Source: an uncultured Eubacteriales bacterium
Lineage (GTDB): Bacteria > Bacillota > Clostridia > Lachnospirales > Bianqueaceae
Assembly: GCA_902783575.1 (NCBI GenBank)
Contig: CACZRP010000047.1
Location: 1 to 40,782, forward strand
Length of the DNA: 40,782 bases
Direction: 5' to 3'
The notes beneath the pieces are model-generated. The model was not told the origin of the DNA. It saw only the letters and a list, made by a program, of their open reading frames with translations, and ran no database searches. Positions 1 to 10,545 of this stretch are shown here, piece by piece. Within the stretch, counting starts at the first letter, position 1. Every line of letters begins with the position of its first letter. The position numbers and the translations under genes were made by a program.

Positions 1-1542
<1,542 letters not shown>

Positions 1543-1564
1543 AAAATATGGCAAGGAGACCGTC

Positions 1565-3241
1565 ATGAACTACAAATCCGACATTGAAATTGCTCAGGAA
1601 GCCAAAATGCTTCCCATTACCGAGGTGGCGAGACAGCTGGACATCGGAGAGGAAGATCTGGAATGCTACGGCCGCTATAAAGCGAAGCTCACCGGAGGCC
1701 TCTGGAAAAAGATCAAGGACAGACCCGATGGAAAGCTGGTGCTGGTAACGGCCATCAACCCGACGCCGGCCGGCGAGGGCAAGACCACCACCTGTGTGGG
1801 TCTTGGCGAGGCCATGGGCAAGCTGGGAAAGAAAGCCGTTATTGCGCTGCGGGAGCCCTCCCTGGGTCCCTGCATGGGCGTCAAGGGCGGTGCCGCAGGC
1901 GGCGGATATGCCCAGGTAGTTCCGATGGAGGATATCAACCTGCATTTTACCGGCGATCTTCATGCCATTTCCACAGCCCACAATCTCCTGGCTGCCATGA
2001 TCGACAATCATCTGCAGCAGGGCAACACCCTGGGCATTGATCCCAGAACCATCACCTGGAAACGGGTGGTGGATCTGAATGACCGGGCTCTTCGTGAAAT
2101 TATCGTCGGCCTGGGAGGAAAGAGTCAGGGCGTGCCCAGAGAGAGCGGCTATATGATTACCGTGGCTTCCGAGATTATGGCGATTCTCTGCCTGTCCAGG
2201 GATCTGATGGATCTGAAGGACAGAATCAGCAAGATTCTCATCGGCTATACCTATGAAGGCAAGCCTGTTTACTGCAAGGATCTGAAGGCCCAGGGTGCCA
2301 TGGCAGCCCTGCTGAAGGATGCCATTAACCCCAACCTGGTGCAGACGCTGGAAAATACGCCGGCTATTATTCACGGCGGCCCCTTTGCCAATATTGCCCA
2401 TGGATGCAACTCCCTCCGGGCTACCCGTTATGCCCTGAAGCTGGCGGATTATGTTATCACCGAGGCCGGCTTCGGCGCTGACCTGGGTGCGGAGAAGTTC
2501 CTGGATATCAAATGCCGTCTGGGCGGACTGAAGCCCGATGCCATAGTGCTGGTGGCCACCATCCGTGCCCTCAAGTACAACGGCGGTGTGAAAAAGGAAG
2601 ATACCTCCAAACCGGATCTGGAGGCGCTGATCAGGGGCTTCGTCAATCTGGAAGCTCATATCCAGAATCTGCAGCAGTATGATGTGCCCGTGGTGGTCAC
2701 CTTGAACTCCTTTGTAACCGATTCCGAAGAAGAAATCAGCTATGTGGAGAACCGCTGCCGCGAAATGGGATGTGAATTCGCTCTTTCCCGGGTATGGGAA
2801 AAGGGCGGCGAAGGCGGCATCGATCTTGCCAATGAATTGCTGAAGACCCTGGAAACCAGACCTTCTCATTATCATCCCCTTTATCCGGATGATATGAGTC
2901 TGGAAGACAAAATCAAAACCATCGCTAAAAAGATTTACGGCGCCGATGGCGTGACCTTCGGCCCCGGAACCAAAACAACGCTGAAGAAGCTGACTGCTCT
3001 TGGCTACGGAAGCTTCCCGGTATGTATCGCCAAGACCCAATATTCCCTTTCCGATAACCAGAAGAAGCTGGGACGTCCCACCGGCTTCAATATCACCATC
3101 CGTCAGGTGGATGTATCCGCAGGTGCCGGCTTTGTGGTGGCCCTGGCGGGTGATATCATGACGATGCCGGGACTTCCCAAAGTACCTGCTGCCGAAGCCA
3201 TCGATGTCGATGAGGACGGCAATATCACCGGATTGTTCTGA
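1565..3241 (+). CDS. fhs: Formate--tetrahydrofolate ligase
   Basis: Makes 10-formyl-tetrahydrofolate from formate, THF and ATP in the cytoplasm; it feeds purine synthesis and, in acetogens, the methyl branch of the Wood-Ljungdahl pathway. The 558-residue length matches the family (about 556). The ATP-binding loop PAGEGKTTT lies near residues 68-76, and long stretches typical of the family can be read, such as [11 protein letters not shown] and [14 protein letters not shown]. The ATG at 1565 is preceded by AAGGAGA with good spacing. folD lies 35 bases downstream, so the two form a one-carbon pair: Fhs supplies the formyl-THF that FolD interconverts with methylene-THF. Nothing in the window (no acsABCD, no metF) says whether the organism is an acetogen. 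Confidence 0.98.
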   Translation: MNYKSDIEIAQEAKMLPITEVARQLDIGEEDLECYGRYKAKLTGGLWKKIKDRPDGKLVLVTAINPTPAGEGKTTTCVGLGEAMGKLGKKAVIALREPSLGPCMGVKGGAAGGGYAQVVPMEDINLHFTGDLHAISTAHNLLAAMIDNHLQQGNTLGIDPRTITWKRVVDLNDRALREIIVGLGGKSQGVPRESGYMITVASEIMAILCLSRDLMDLKDRISKILIGYTYEGKPVYCKDLKAQGAMAALLKDAINPNLVQTLENTPAIIHGGPFANIAHGCNSLRATRYALKLADYVITEAGFGADLGAEKFLDIKCRLGGLKPDAIVLVATIRALKYNGGVKKEDTSKPDLEALIRGFVNLEAHIQNLQQYDVPVVVTLNSFVTDSEEEISYVENRCREMGCEFALSRVWEKGGEGGIDLANELLKTLETRPSHYHPLYPDDMSLEDKIKTIAKKIYGADGVTFGPGTKTTLKKLTALGYGSFPVCIAKTQYSLSDNQKKLGRPTGFNITIRQVDVSAGAGFVVALAGDIMTMPGLPKVPAAEAIDVDEDGNITGLF

Positions 3242-3276
3242 CAATTGCAAAAACTACACTGTTCCAGGAGGAAACA

Positions 3277-4137
3277 ATGGAAACGAAAATCATCGACGGC
3301 AAACAGATTGCCAAGGAAATCCGCATCGAACTGAAGCATAAGGTCAAGGAGCTGATGGCCCAGGGTTATCCCCAGCCCAAGCTTTCCGTGATTCTTGTGG
3401 GAAATGATCCCGCTTCGGAAACCTATGTACGAAACAAGATCAAAGCCTGCGAAAAGGTAGGCATCGAGTCCGAGCAGATCCTGATGGACGCTTCTGTTTC
3501 TCAGGAAACCCTGCTGGCTGAAATCCGCCGGCTGAATGAGGATCCTTCCGTCAATGGCATTCTGGTTCAGCTGCCGCTTCCCAAACAGATCGATGTGGAC
3601 GCTGTGATCCAGACCATCGACCCTGCCAAGGATGTGGACGGATTCCATATTGAAAATGTGGGCAGCATGACCGTCGGTGACGGCAGAGGCTATATTCCCT
3701 GCACCCCCGGCGGCGTAATTGAGCTCTTAAAGAGAAGCGGCATCACTATTGACGGCAAGCAGTGCGTAGTGGTGGGACGCAGCAACCTGGTGGGCAAGCC
3801 CGCAGCCATTCTTCTGCTGCAGGAAAACGGTACCGTGACTATCTGCCATTCCCATACCAAAAACCTGACCGAGATCTGCCAGGGTGCGGATATCCTTGTG
3901 GTGGCCATCGGCCGCGCTCACTTCATCAATGGCTCCCAGATCAAGGAAGGCGCTGCTGTCATCGATGTGGGCATCAACCGCACCGACGCCGGTCTGGTGG
4001 GTGATGTGGATACCGCCAGCTGCATGGGTATCGCCGGTGCCATTACGCCTGTTCCCGGCGGTGTGGGTCCCATGACCATCGCCATGCTGATGAAAAACAC
4101 GATGGAAGCTTATCAGGTTCAAAATCATATCGCATGA
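3277..4137 (+). CDS. folD: Bifunctional methylene-THF dehydrogenase / methenyl-THF cyclohydrolase
   Basis: Interconverts 5,10-methylene-THF, 5,10-methenyl-THF and 10-formyl-THF with NADP(H) or NAD(H). The 286 residues match the family size. The catalytic pair Tyr50 and Lys54 is present in ETYVRNK; the nucleotide-binding stretch GRSNLVGKP is at about residues 168-176 and the family signature PVPGGVGPMT is near the C-terminus. The start is set by AGGAGG seven bases before the ATG. The stop overlaps the start of rimO by four bases (ATGA at 4134), which implies translational coupling. Its neighbour fhs provides the substrate. Confidence 0.98.
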   Translation: METKIIDGKQIAKEIRIELKHKVKELMAQGYPQPKLSVILVGNDPASETYVRNKIKACEKVGIESEQILMDASVSQETLLAEIRRLNEDPSVNGILVQLPLPKQIDVDAVIQTIDPAKDVDGFHIENVGSMTVGDGRGYIPCTPGGVIELLKRSGITIDGKQCVVVGRSNLVGKPAAILLLQENGTVTICHSHTKNLTEICQGADILVVAIGRAHFINGSQIKEGAAVIDVGINRTDAGLVGDVDTASCMGIAGAITPVPGGVGPMTIAMLMKNTMEAYQVQNHIA

Positions 4138-5519
4138 AAAAAGTATCTTTTGTTTCTTTAGGCTGTGACAAGAACACAGTCGACAGCGAGGTTATGCTTT
4201 CCCTTCTGACGGATCATGGTTATACCATCACCAAAAACGATGAGGAAGCGGATGCCATCGTCATCAATACCTGTGCCTTTATTGCGGATGCCCAGGAAGA
4301 GTCCATCAATACGATTATTGAAATGGGCGAGTACAAAGAGACCGGCGCCTGTAAGGCCCTGGTGGTGACCGGATGCCTGGCCCAGCGGTTTGCTGACCAG
4401 ATCCCTTCGGAGCTTCCCGAGGTGGACGCCATTGTGGGCACCGGCAGCTACGAGAAAATCGTGGAGGCGCTGGATCAGGCCCTTGCGAAATCCGCCGGTG
4501 AAGATCCCGAACAGAAGATCATCATCAGGGATCCGCTGGAGGAGAGGCCTCTGGGATATCAGAAGCGGACCATCATCACTCCCGGCTATTTCGAGTATCT
4601 GAAGCTGGGCGTGGGCTGTGACAACCGCTGCACTTACTGCATTATTCCCTTCCTGAGGGGCGGATACCGCTCCAGACCCAGGGAGGCGCTGCTGCGGGAG
4701 GCCAGGGAGCTGGCCGACCAGGGAGTGAAAGAGCTTATTCTGGTGGCTCAGGATATTACGAAGTACGGCACCGATTTTTCCGACGGATACCGGCTTCCCC
4801 AGCTGCTGAAGGATCTGTGCGGAATTGAAGGCATTGAGTGGATCCGTCTTCTGTACTGCTATCCGGAGGATGTCAGTGATGAACTGATTGAGACCATCGC
4901 TGAGGAGCAGAAGATTGTCAAATATATTGATATTCCCATCCAGCACGCTTCCGATACCGTCCTTCGCCGGATGGCCCGGAAGCATAACCACCAGACCCTG
5001 ACGGATCTGCTGGAAAGACTGAGAACCAGGATCCCGGAGATCTGCATCCGCACCACGCTGATTACCGGATTCCCCGGCGAGACCGAGGAGGAGTTCGAAG
5101 AGCTCTATGACTTTGTCCGGGAGAGCCGTTTCGACCGGCTGGGTGTTTTCTGCTATTCTCAGGAGGATGGCACAGCCGCGGCCCGTATGAAGGATCAGGT
5201 GGACGACAAAATCAAAGAAGAACGAAAAGACCGTCTGATGGAGCTTCAGAGATCCATCAGCGAGGAAAAGTCCGCCCTGTTTGTGGGCAGGGAGATGAGG
5301 GCCCTCATTGAAGGACGGATTCCGGGGGAGGAGACGGAGGACGGCAGCTATATCTACAGCGCCAGGACCTACCGCGACGCGCCCGATATCGACGGTTTCG
5401 TTTTTGTAACAACAGACAGAGAGCTCAGGTCCGGCGATTTTGTGAAGGTACTCATTACCGGTTCCTATGAATACGATCTGATCGGAGAAGTTCTTTCTGT
5501 GGAGGAAGAAATATTATGA
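4134..5519 (+). CDS. rimO: Ribosomal protein S12 methylthiotransferase RimO
   Basis: A radical SAM enzyme that adds a methylthio group to a conserved aspartate of ribosomal protein S12. The N-terminal UPF0004 domain has its three cluster cysteines at Cys11, Cys47 and Cys81. The radical SAM cluster motif CDNRCTYC places cysteines at 162, 166 and 169. The C-terminal TRAM domain covers roughly residues 385-455. SLGCDKNTVDSE at the N-terminus fits RimO better than the related tRNA enzyme MiaB. Length is 461 residues. It overlaps folD and pgsA by four bases on either side. RimO upstream of pgsA, cinA and recA is a common Firmicutes order, which supports the call. Confidence 0.95.
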   Translation: MKKVSFVSLGCDKNTVDSEVMLSLLTDHGYTITKNDEEADAIVINTCAFIADAQEESINTIIEMGEYKETGACKALVVTGCLAQRFADQIPSELPEVDAIVGTGSYEKIVEALDQALAKSAGEDPEQKIIIRDPLEERPLGYQKRTIITPGYFEYLKLGVGCDNRCTYCIIPFLRGGYRSRPREALLREARELADQGVKELILVAQDITKYGTDFSDGYRLPQLLKDLCGIEGIEWIRLLYCYPEDVSDELIETIAEEQKIVKYIDIPIQHASDTVLRRMARKHNHQTLTDLLERLRTRIPEICIRTTLITGFPGETEEEFEELYDFVRESRFDRLGVFCYSQEDGTAAARMKDQVDDKIKEERKDRLMELQRSISEEKSALFVGREMRALIEGRIPGEETEDGSYIYSARTYRDAPDIDGFVFVTTDRELRSGDFVKVLITGSYEYDLIGEVLSVEEEIL

Positions 5520-6064
5520 AGTGGAATTTGCCCAATAAACTGACAATGCTCAGGGTCTTGATGGTTCCGCTGTACTGCCTGATCTACCTTACCGTCTGGA
5601 TTCCTTATCCGGCCCGGGATCTGGTGGCGCTGGCGGTATTTGCCATCGCCTCCCTGACTGACCTGTTTGACGGAAAGATAGCGAGAAAAACCCATCAGGT
5701 AACGGATTTCGGAAAGTTCATGGATCCTCTGGCGGACAAGCTGCTGGTGGGTTCGGCAGTGATCTGCTTTGTGGAAACCGGTCTGCTGCCTGCCTGGGCC
5801 GCGGTTATTCTCATCGGCAGGGAATTTGTCATCAGCGGTTTCCGTCTGGTGGCCGCCGGCAAGGGCGTGGTCATTGCCGCTGATATCTGGGGCAAAATCA
5901 AAACCACCGTCCAGATGATAATGATTATTTCACTGCTGATTCCTTTCCAGATTCCCTTCCTGGGAATCCTGCAGCAGATTCTGATTTACGCATCGGTCCT
6001 TCTGACCCTGATTTCCGTGGTCAATTATATCCGGAACAACCTTGAGGTGCTGAAGGAATCATGA
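5516..6064 (+). CDS. pgsA: CDP-diacylglycerol--glycerol-3-phosphate 3-phosphatidyltransferase
   Basis: An integral membrane enzyme that makes phosphatidylglycerol phosphate, the first committed step to phosphatidylglycerol. The CDP-alcohol phosphotransferase signature is complete: Asp52-Gly53, Ala56-Arg57, Gly66, Asp70 and Asp74, with the usual spacing D-G-x2-A-R-x8-G-x3-D-x3-D. Several hydrophobic segments are visible, around residues 12-30, 35-48, 78-95 and 125-170. At 182 residues it has normal length. The ATG overlaps the rimO stop and its own stop overlaps the cinA start, each by four bases, so translation of the three genes is probably coupled. Confidence 0.95.
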   Translation: MKWNLPNKLTMLRVLMVPLYCLIYLTVWIPYPARDLVALAVFAIASLTDLFDGKIARKTHQVTDFGKFMDPLADKLLVGSAVICFVETGLLPAWAAVILIGREFVISGFRLVAAGKGVVIAADIWGKIKTTVQMIMIISLLIPFQIPFLGILQQILIYASVLLTLISVVNYIRNNLEVLKES

Positions 6065-7305
6065 AGCTGAGAGCCGAGATCATCGCCATCGGGACAGAAA
6101 TCCTGCTGGGCGACATTATCAACAGCAACGCTTCTTACATTGCCCGGGGACTGGCCGGCCTGGGTATCGATACCTTCCATCAGCAGGTGGTGGGGGACAA
6201 TCCCCGCCGGGTCAAGCAGGCGATGGAGGAGGCCTATGAAAACGCCAATCTGGTGATTACCTCCGGCGGCCTCGGACCCACGGAGGACGATCTGTCCAAG
6301 GAAATGGGCGCCGAGTATTTCGGGGTTCCCATGGTGATGGATGAGATTGCCAGAGAGCATATCCGGAATTATATGACCCTTCGGGGCCGGACGATTCCCG
6401 ATAATAACTGGAAGCAGGCCATGCTGCCCGAGGGCTGCAGGCCGCTGTACAACCACAACGGCACCGCACCGGGATTTATCCTGGAAAAGGATGGAAAGAT
6501 CCTCATCATGCTGCCGGGACCTCCCTCAGAAATCGTGCCCATGTTCGATGAACAGGTGATTCCCTATCTGAGAAGTCTCAGCGATGACGTGATGGTTTCC
6601 AGAACCTTGCATCTTTGCGGCATGGGGGAATCCGCTGTGGAATCTGTGCTTCACGATGAGATGATTGCCATGACCAATCCTACCCTGGCTCCCTATGCCA
6701 AGGAGGGGGTGGTGGATCTGAGAATTACCGCCAAGGGGGAGAGCGAAGAGGCCTGCCGGGAAATGATTGCTCCGGTGGAAGCCCACATCCATGAGCTTTT
6801 CGGTGATCTGGTTTTCGGAGCGGACAGTGATACCCTGCCCCAGGTGCTGCTGCGGGAGCTTTCCCAAAGAGGGCTGAAGCTGGCGGTGGCGGAGGCCTGC
6901 GCGGGCGGTCTGATCAGCAGCAAGCTGGTGAGTGTGTCCGGCGCCTCGGCCGCGTATCTGGGAGGCCTGGTGGCCTACTCGGATGACAGCAAGATCAGGC
7001 TCCTGGGCGTCAGGAAAGAGACCCTTTCCGACTTCGGAGCTGTCAGTGAAGCAACAGCCTGTGAAATGGCAATAGGAGCGGCAAAGGCTTTTGGAGCGGA
7101 TGCCGCCATTGCGGAGACCGGAATCGCAGAGCCGGCCTCTGATACAAGCAAACCCTCAGGCACGGTCTGTGTGGCCGTATATCTGAAGGGTGAGGTCAGC
7201 GCTGTGACGATGCGTTATTCCAGGAACCGGAATTCCAATCGGGAGATGGCATCCACAGCTGCATTAAATGAACTCAGAAAAGCACTGATCAAACATGACC
7301 GATGA
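6061..7305 (+). CDS. cinA: CinA family protein: nucleotide pyrophosphatase domain plus a degenerate NMN-deamidase domain
   Basis: CinA joins an N-terminal MoCF/COG1058 domain (ADP-ribose pyrophosphatase in studied members) to a C-terminal PncC domain (nicotinamide-nucleotide amidase). The N-terminal domain looks intact: [14 protein letters not shown] at the start and [11 protein letters not shown] near residues 69-79. The C-terminal domain (about 255-410) departs from the family: the usual AESCTGG reads AEACAGG at residues 277-283, so the conserved serine is Ala279 and the threonine is Ala281. The usual TGIAGP reads TGIAEP, with Glu357 in place of glycine. The fold appears kept, but deamidase activity is doubtful. 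The frame is unbroken, 414 residues, normal length. It overlaps pgsA by four bases and runs into recA, the classical cinA-recA arrangement. Confidence 0.93.
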   Translation: MKLRAEIIAIGTEILLGDIINSNASYIARGLAGLGIDTFHQQVVGDNPRRVKQAMEEAYENANLVITSGGLGPTEDDLSKEMGAEYFGVPMVMDEIAREHIRNYMTLRGRTIPDNNWKQAMLPEGCRPLYNHNGTAPGFILEKDGKILIMLPGPPSEIVPMFDEQVIPYLRSLSDDVMVSRTLHLCGMGESAVESVLHDEMIAMTNPTLAPYAKEGVVDLRITAKGESEEACREMIAPVEAHIHELFGDLVFGADSDTLPQVLLRELSQRGLKLAVAEACAGGLISSKLVSVSGASAAYLGGLVAYSDDSKIRLLGVRKETLSDFGAVSEATACEMAIGAAKAFGADAAIAETGIAEPASDTSKPSGTVCVAVYLKGEVSAVTMRYSRNRNSNREMASTAALNELRKALIKHDR

Positions 7306-7333
7306 GAAGAAAATCAAAGGAGAAGTTTTGAAG

Positions 7334-8368
7334 ATGCAGGATGAAAGACAGAAAGCTTTGGAAGCTGCCCTTTCTAAAATCGAGAAGGATTTCGGCCGCG
7401 GCGCCGTAATGAAAATGGGTGAATCCGTGGAAATGAATGTGGAATCCATTCCCACCGGTTCCCTGAGTCTGGATATCGCGCTGGGCGTGGGCGGCGTTCC
7501 CAAGGGACGTATCATCGAGATCTACGGACCCGAGTCTTCCGGTAAAACCACCCTGGCCCTTCATATGGTGGCGGAGGCCCAGAAGCGGGGCGGCATCGCC
7601 GGCTATGTGGACGCGGAGCATGCCATGGATCCCCAGTACGCCCACAATGTGGGTGTCGATATTGACAACCTTTACATTTCCCAGCCGGATAACGGTGAAC
7701 AGGCTATGGAAATCGCTGAGACCATGGTTCGCTCCGGCGCCATGGATATCGTGGTCATCGACTCTGTGGCAGCCCTGGTTCCCAAGGCTGAAATCGAAGG
7801 CGAAATGGGAGATTCCCACGTGGGTCTTCAGGCAAGACTGATGTCTCAGGCCCTGAGAAAGCTGGCCGGCGCCATCAGCAAATCCAAATGCATCGTGGTT
7901 TTCATTAACCAGCTGCGTGAGAAGATCGGCGTGATGTTCGGCAACCCCGAAACCACCACCGGCGGCCGTGCCCTGAAGTTCTACGCTTCCGTCCGTCTGG
8001 ATGTGAGAAGAATTGAGACTCTGAAGCAGAACGGCAACTTTATCGGCAACCGCACCAGAGTCAAGGTTGTCAAGAACAAGGTGGCTCCTCCTTTCAAGGA
8101 AGCGGAATTCGATATCATGTACGGCACCGGTATTTCCCATGTGGGCGATGTGCTGGATCTGGCCGCGGCAGAGGATATCGTCGTCAAGAGCGGTTCCTGG
8201 TACAATTACAATGACGAGCGTCTTGGCCAGGGACGGGAAAATACCAAGAATTTCCTTTCTGAGCATCCGGATCTGCTGGCGGAGATTGAATCCAAGGTCC
8301 GGGTCAAGCATGGATTCGACCCCCTTCCTCAGGAGAACTTTCCTGAAGGACAGGATTCTCTGATCTGA
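7334..8368 (+). CDS. recA: Recombinase RecA
   Basis: Forms ATP-dependent filaments on single-stranded DNA, catalyses strand exchange and triggers LexA self-cleavage. From this start it has 344 residues, with Walker A GPESSGKT at 65-72, nearly the same position as in E. coli RecA (66-73). Loop L2 is recognisable in [14 protein letters not shown]. The frame also opens at ATG 7295 inside cinA, but the ribosome site AAAGGAGAA (7316-7324) lies after that ATG. It serves either TTG 7328 (MKMQDERQ) or ATG 7334 (MQDERQKAL); I chose 7334 by homology. The long acidic C-terminal tail of enterobacterial RecA is absent. A terminator follows 22 bases after the stop. No LexA box of the GAAC-N4-GTTC type was found by eye in front of it. 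Confidence 0.97.
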   Translation: MQDERQKALEAALSKIEKDFGRGAVMKMGESVEMNVESIPTGSLSLDIALGVGGVPKGRIIEIYGPESSGKTTLALHMVAEAQKRGGIAGYVDAEHAMDPQYAHNVGVDIDNLYISQPDNGEQAMEIAETMVRSGAMDIVVIDSVAALVPKAEIEGEMGDSHVGLQARLMSQALRKLAGAISKSKCIVVFINQLREKIGVMFGNPETTTGGRALKFYASVRLDVRRIETLKQNGNFIGNRTRVKVVKNKVAPPFKEAEFDIMYGTGISHVGDVLDLAAAEDIVVKSGSWYNYNDERLGQGRENTKNFLSEHPDLLAEIESKVRVKHGFDPLPQENFPEGQDSLI

Positions 8369-8389
8369 CAGCGGGCAGCAATGTTCCCA

Positions 8390-8426
8390 TCAGCAGAAGC
8401 CGGCCATTGGCTTCTGCTGAATTTTT
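8390..8426 (+). terminator. Intrinsic terminator after recA
   Basis: A perfect 12-bp stem (8390-8401 paired with 8409-8420), a 7-base loop and five Ts at 8422-8426. It ends the ftsK-recA unit. No convincing sigma-A promoter was found between it and uvrB at 8475. Confidence 0.85.
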
Positions 8427-8474
8427 ACTGAGCCGGCAGGCTATCAATCCAAGGATATTTGCAGAGGTTGTACT

Positions 8475-10517
8475 ATGAGTGAGGCAGTAAATCCCTGGCT
8501 GGAGGGCGGCATCTACCGTGATTCCAAACCCTTCCGCGTGGTTTCTCCCTATCAGCCTACAGGCGATCAGCCCCAGGCCATCGATCAGCTTTGTGAAGGC
8601 TTCGAGAAGGGAAACCGGTTTCAGACCCTGATGGGCGTCACCGGCTCCGGCAAGACCTTTACCATGGCGAATATTATCGCCAGACTTCAGAGGCCCACCC
8701 TGGTACTGGCCCACAACAAAACCCTGGCGGCTCAGCTTTACAGTGAGTTTAAGGAGTTTTTCCCCGACAACGCGGTGGAGTACTTTGTCTCCTACTATGA
8801 TTACTATCAGCCGGAGGCCTATGTGCCCCAGACGGATACCTATATCGAGAAGGACAGCGCCATCAATGACGAGATTGACCAGATGCGGCATTCCGCTACG
8901 GCAGCTCTCTTTGAGCGGCGGGATGTGGTGATTGTTTCCTCCGTTTCCTGTATCTACGGATTGGGCGACCCGGAGGATTATTCCAGCATGGCTCTGTCCC
9001 TGCGCCCCGGCATGATCCGGGAGCGGGACAGCGTGCTGAAACGCCTGGTGGAGCTGCAGTATACCCGCAATGACATGGTTTTTGAGAGAGGTACCTTCCG
9101 GGTCCATGGCGACGTGGTGGAGATTATGCCCATTGCCTACGACAAGACAGCCTACCGGGTGGAGTTTTTCGGAGACGAAATCGACCGGATTGTGGAGCTG
9201 GATGTCATGACCGGCGAGGTGCTGGGAAGCAGAAACCATATTATTCTGTTCCCGGCTTCCCATTATGTTACTCCCGCGGACAAGATGGAGCGGGCCATTA
9301 CCGCCATCGAGGAGGAGCTGCAGGAGAGGCTGAAGGAGCTGACGGCGGACGGAAAGCTGCTGGAGGCCCAGCGTCTTTCCCAGCGCACCAATTACGATAT
9401 TGAGATGATGCGGGAAACCGGCTTCTGCAGCGGTATTGAAAACTATTCAAGGCATCTGTCCGGCCGGGCGGCCGGCACCACGCCTTATACGCTGATCGAT
9501 TATTTCCCCAGGGACTTCCTGGTAATGATCGATGAGTCCCATATGACCATTCCCCAGCTTCGGGCCATGTACAACGGCGACCAGAACCGGAAGAATACCC
9601 TGGTGGAATACGGCTTCCGGCTGCCTTCCGCCAAGGACAACCGTCCTCTGAACTTCCAGGAGTTCGAGGAGAAGGTGAATCAGGTGATGTTTGTTTCCGC
9701 CACTCCCGGACCCTACGAGAAGGAGCATCAGGCTCTGGTGGCGGAGCAGGTAATCCGTCCCACAGGACTGATCGATCCGAAGGTGGACATTCATCCCATT
9801 ACCGGTCAGATTGACGATCTGATCGGAGAAATCCGCAAGGTCAACGCCAAGGGTCAGAAGACCCTGGTGACCACCCTGACTAAACGCATGGCCGAGGACC
9901 TGACGAAATATCTGAAGGAAGCAGGCATCAAGGTCAATTATCTGCATTCGGATATCGATACCCTGGAGCGGCTGCAGATTGTTAAGGATCTGAGAACCGG
10001 CGTCTATGATGTGCTGGTGGGTATCAACCTGCTGCGGGAGGGTCTCGATATTCCCGAGGTTTCCCTCATCGCGATTCTCGACGCGGACAAGGAAGGCTTC
10101 CTGCGCAGTGAAACCGCCCTGATTCAGACCATCGGAAGAGCTGCCCGCAATGTGGACGGCCATGTTATTCTTTACGCGGATTATATGACGGATTCCATGC
10201 AGCGGGCCCTGGATGAGACCAACCGAAGAAGGGCCATTCAGAGCGCTTATAACAAAGAACATGGCATTGTTCCCCAGAGCATCGTGAAGAAGGTCCATGA
10301 CGTGATTCATACCACGCTGCAGATGGATGACAAGAAGGACTCCATGGCTGTGGATCCCGAGTCCATGAGCCGTAAGCAGCTGGAGAAGAAGATCGAGGAA
10401 CTGAAGAAGGCCATGTACAAGGCAGCCGCGGATCTGTCCTTCGAAGAGGCCGCCATGCTGCGTGATGAGATTATCGAACTGAAAACTGTTTTAAATGAGA
10501 TCAAAGAAGGGGTCTGA
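8475..10517 (+). CDS. uvrB: Excinuclease ABC subunit B
   Basis: The damage-verifying helicase-like subunit of nucleotide excision repair; it receives DNA from UvrA and recruits UvrC. Walker A GVTGSGKT is at residues 54-61. The damage-probing beta-hairpin [12 protein letters not shown] is at 107-118. The helicase motif QTIGRAARN lies near residue 552. The C-terminal UVR domain, which contacts UvrC, is [12 protein letters not shown] onwards. The protein has 680 residues and carries about 16 extra residues before the usual [11 protein letters not shown] start; no later methionine would remove them. A GAGG ribosome site at about 8464-8467 precedes the ATG. uvrA follows after 28 bases, so the two damage-recognition subunits are co-transcribed. 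Confidence 0.98.
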   Translation: MSEAVNPWLEGGIYRDSKPFRVVSPYQPTGDQPQAIDQLCEGFEKGNRFQTLMGVTGSGKTFTMANIIARLQRPTLVLAHNKTLAAQLYSEFKEFFPDNAVEYFVSYYDYYQPEAYVPQTDTYIEKDSAINDEIDQMRHSATAALFERRDVVIVSSVSCIYGLGDPEDYSSMALSLRPGMIRERDSVLKRLVELQYTRNDMVFERGTFRVHGDVVEIMPIAYDKTAYRVEFFGDEIDRIVELDVMTGEVLGSRNHIILFPASHYVTPADKMERAITAIEEELQERLKELTADGKLLEAQRLSQRTNYDIEMMRETGFCSGIENYSRHLSGRAAGTTPYTLIDYFPRDFLVMIDESHMTIPQLRAMYNGDQNRKNTLVEYGFRLPSAKDNRPLNFQEFEEKVNQVMFVSATPGPYEKEHQALVAEQVIRPTGLIDPKVDIHPITGQIDDLIGEIRKVNAKGQKTLVTTLTKRMAEDLTKYLKEAGIKVNYLHSDIDTLERLQIVKDLRTGVYDVLVGINLLREGLDIPEVSLIAILDADKEGFLRSETALIQTIGRAARNVDGHVILYADYMTDSMQRALDETNRRRAIQSAYNKEHGIVPQSIVKKVHDVIHTTLQMDDKKDSMAVDPESMSRKQLEKKIEELKKAMYKAAADLSFEEAAMLRDEIIELKTVLNEIKEGV

Positions 10518-10545
10518 TGAGAGAACCCCGGAATGGAGATAAAAC

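Noticed and set aside
7240..8474. LexA/SOS boxes near recA and uvrB
   Set aside because: No GAAC-N4-GTTC-type palindrome was visible by eye in the upstream regions; an unusual LexA motif cannot be excluded.
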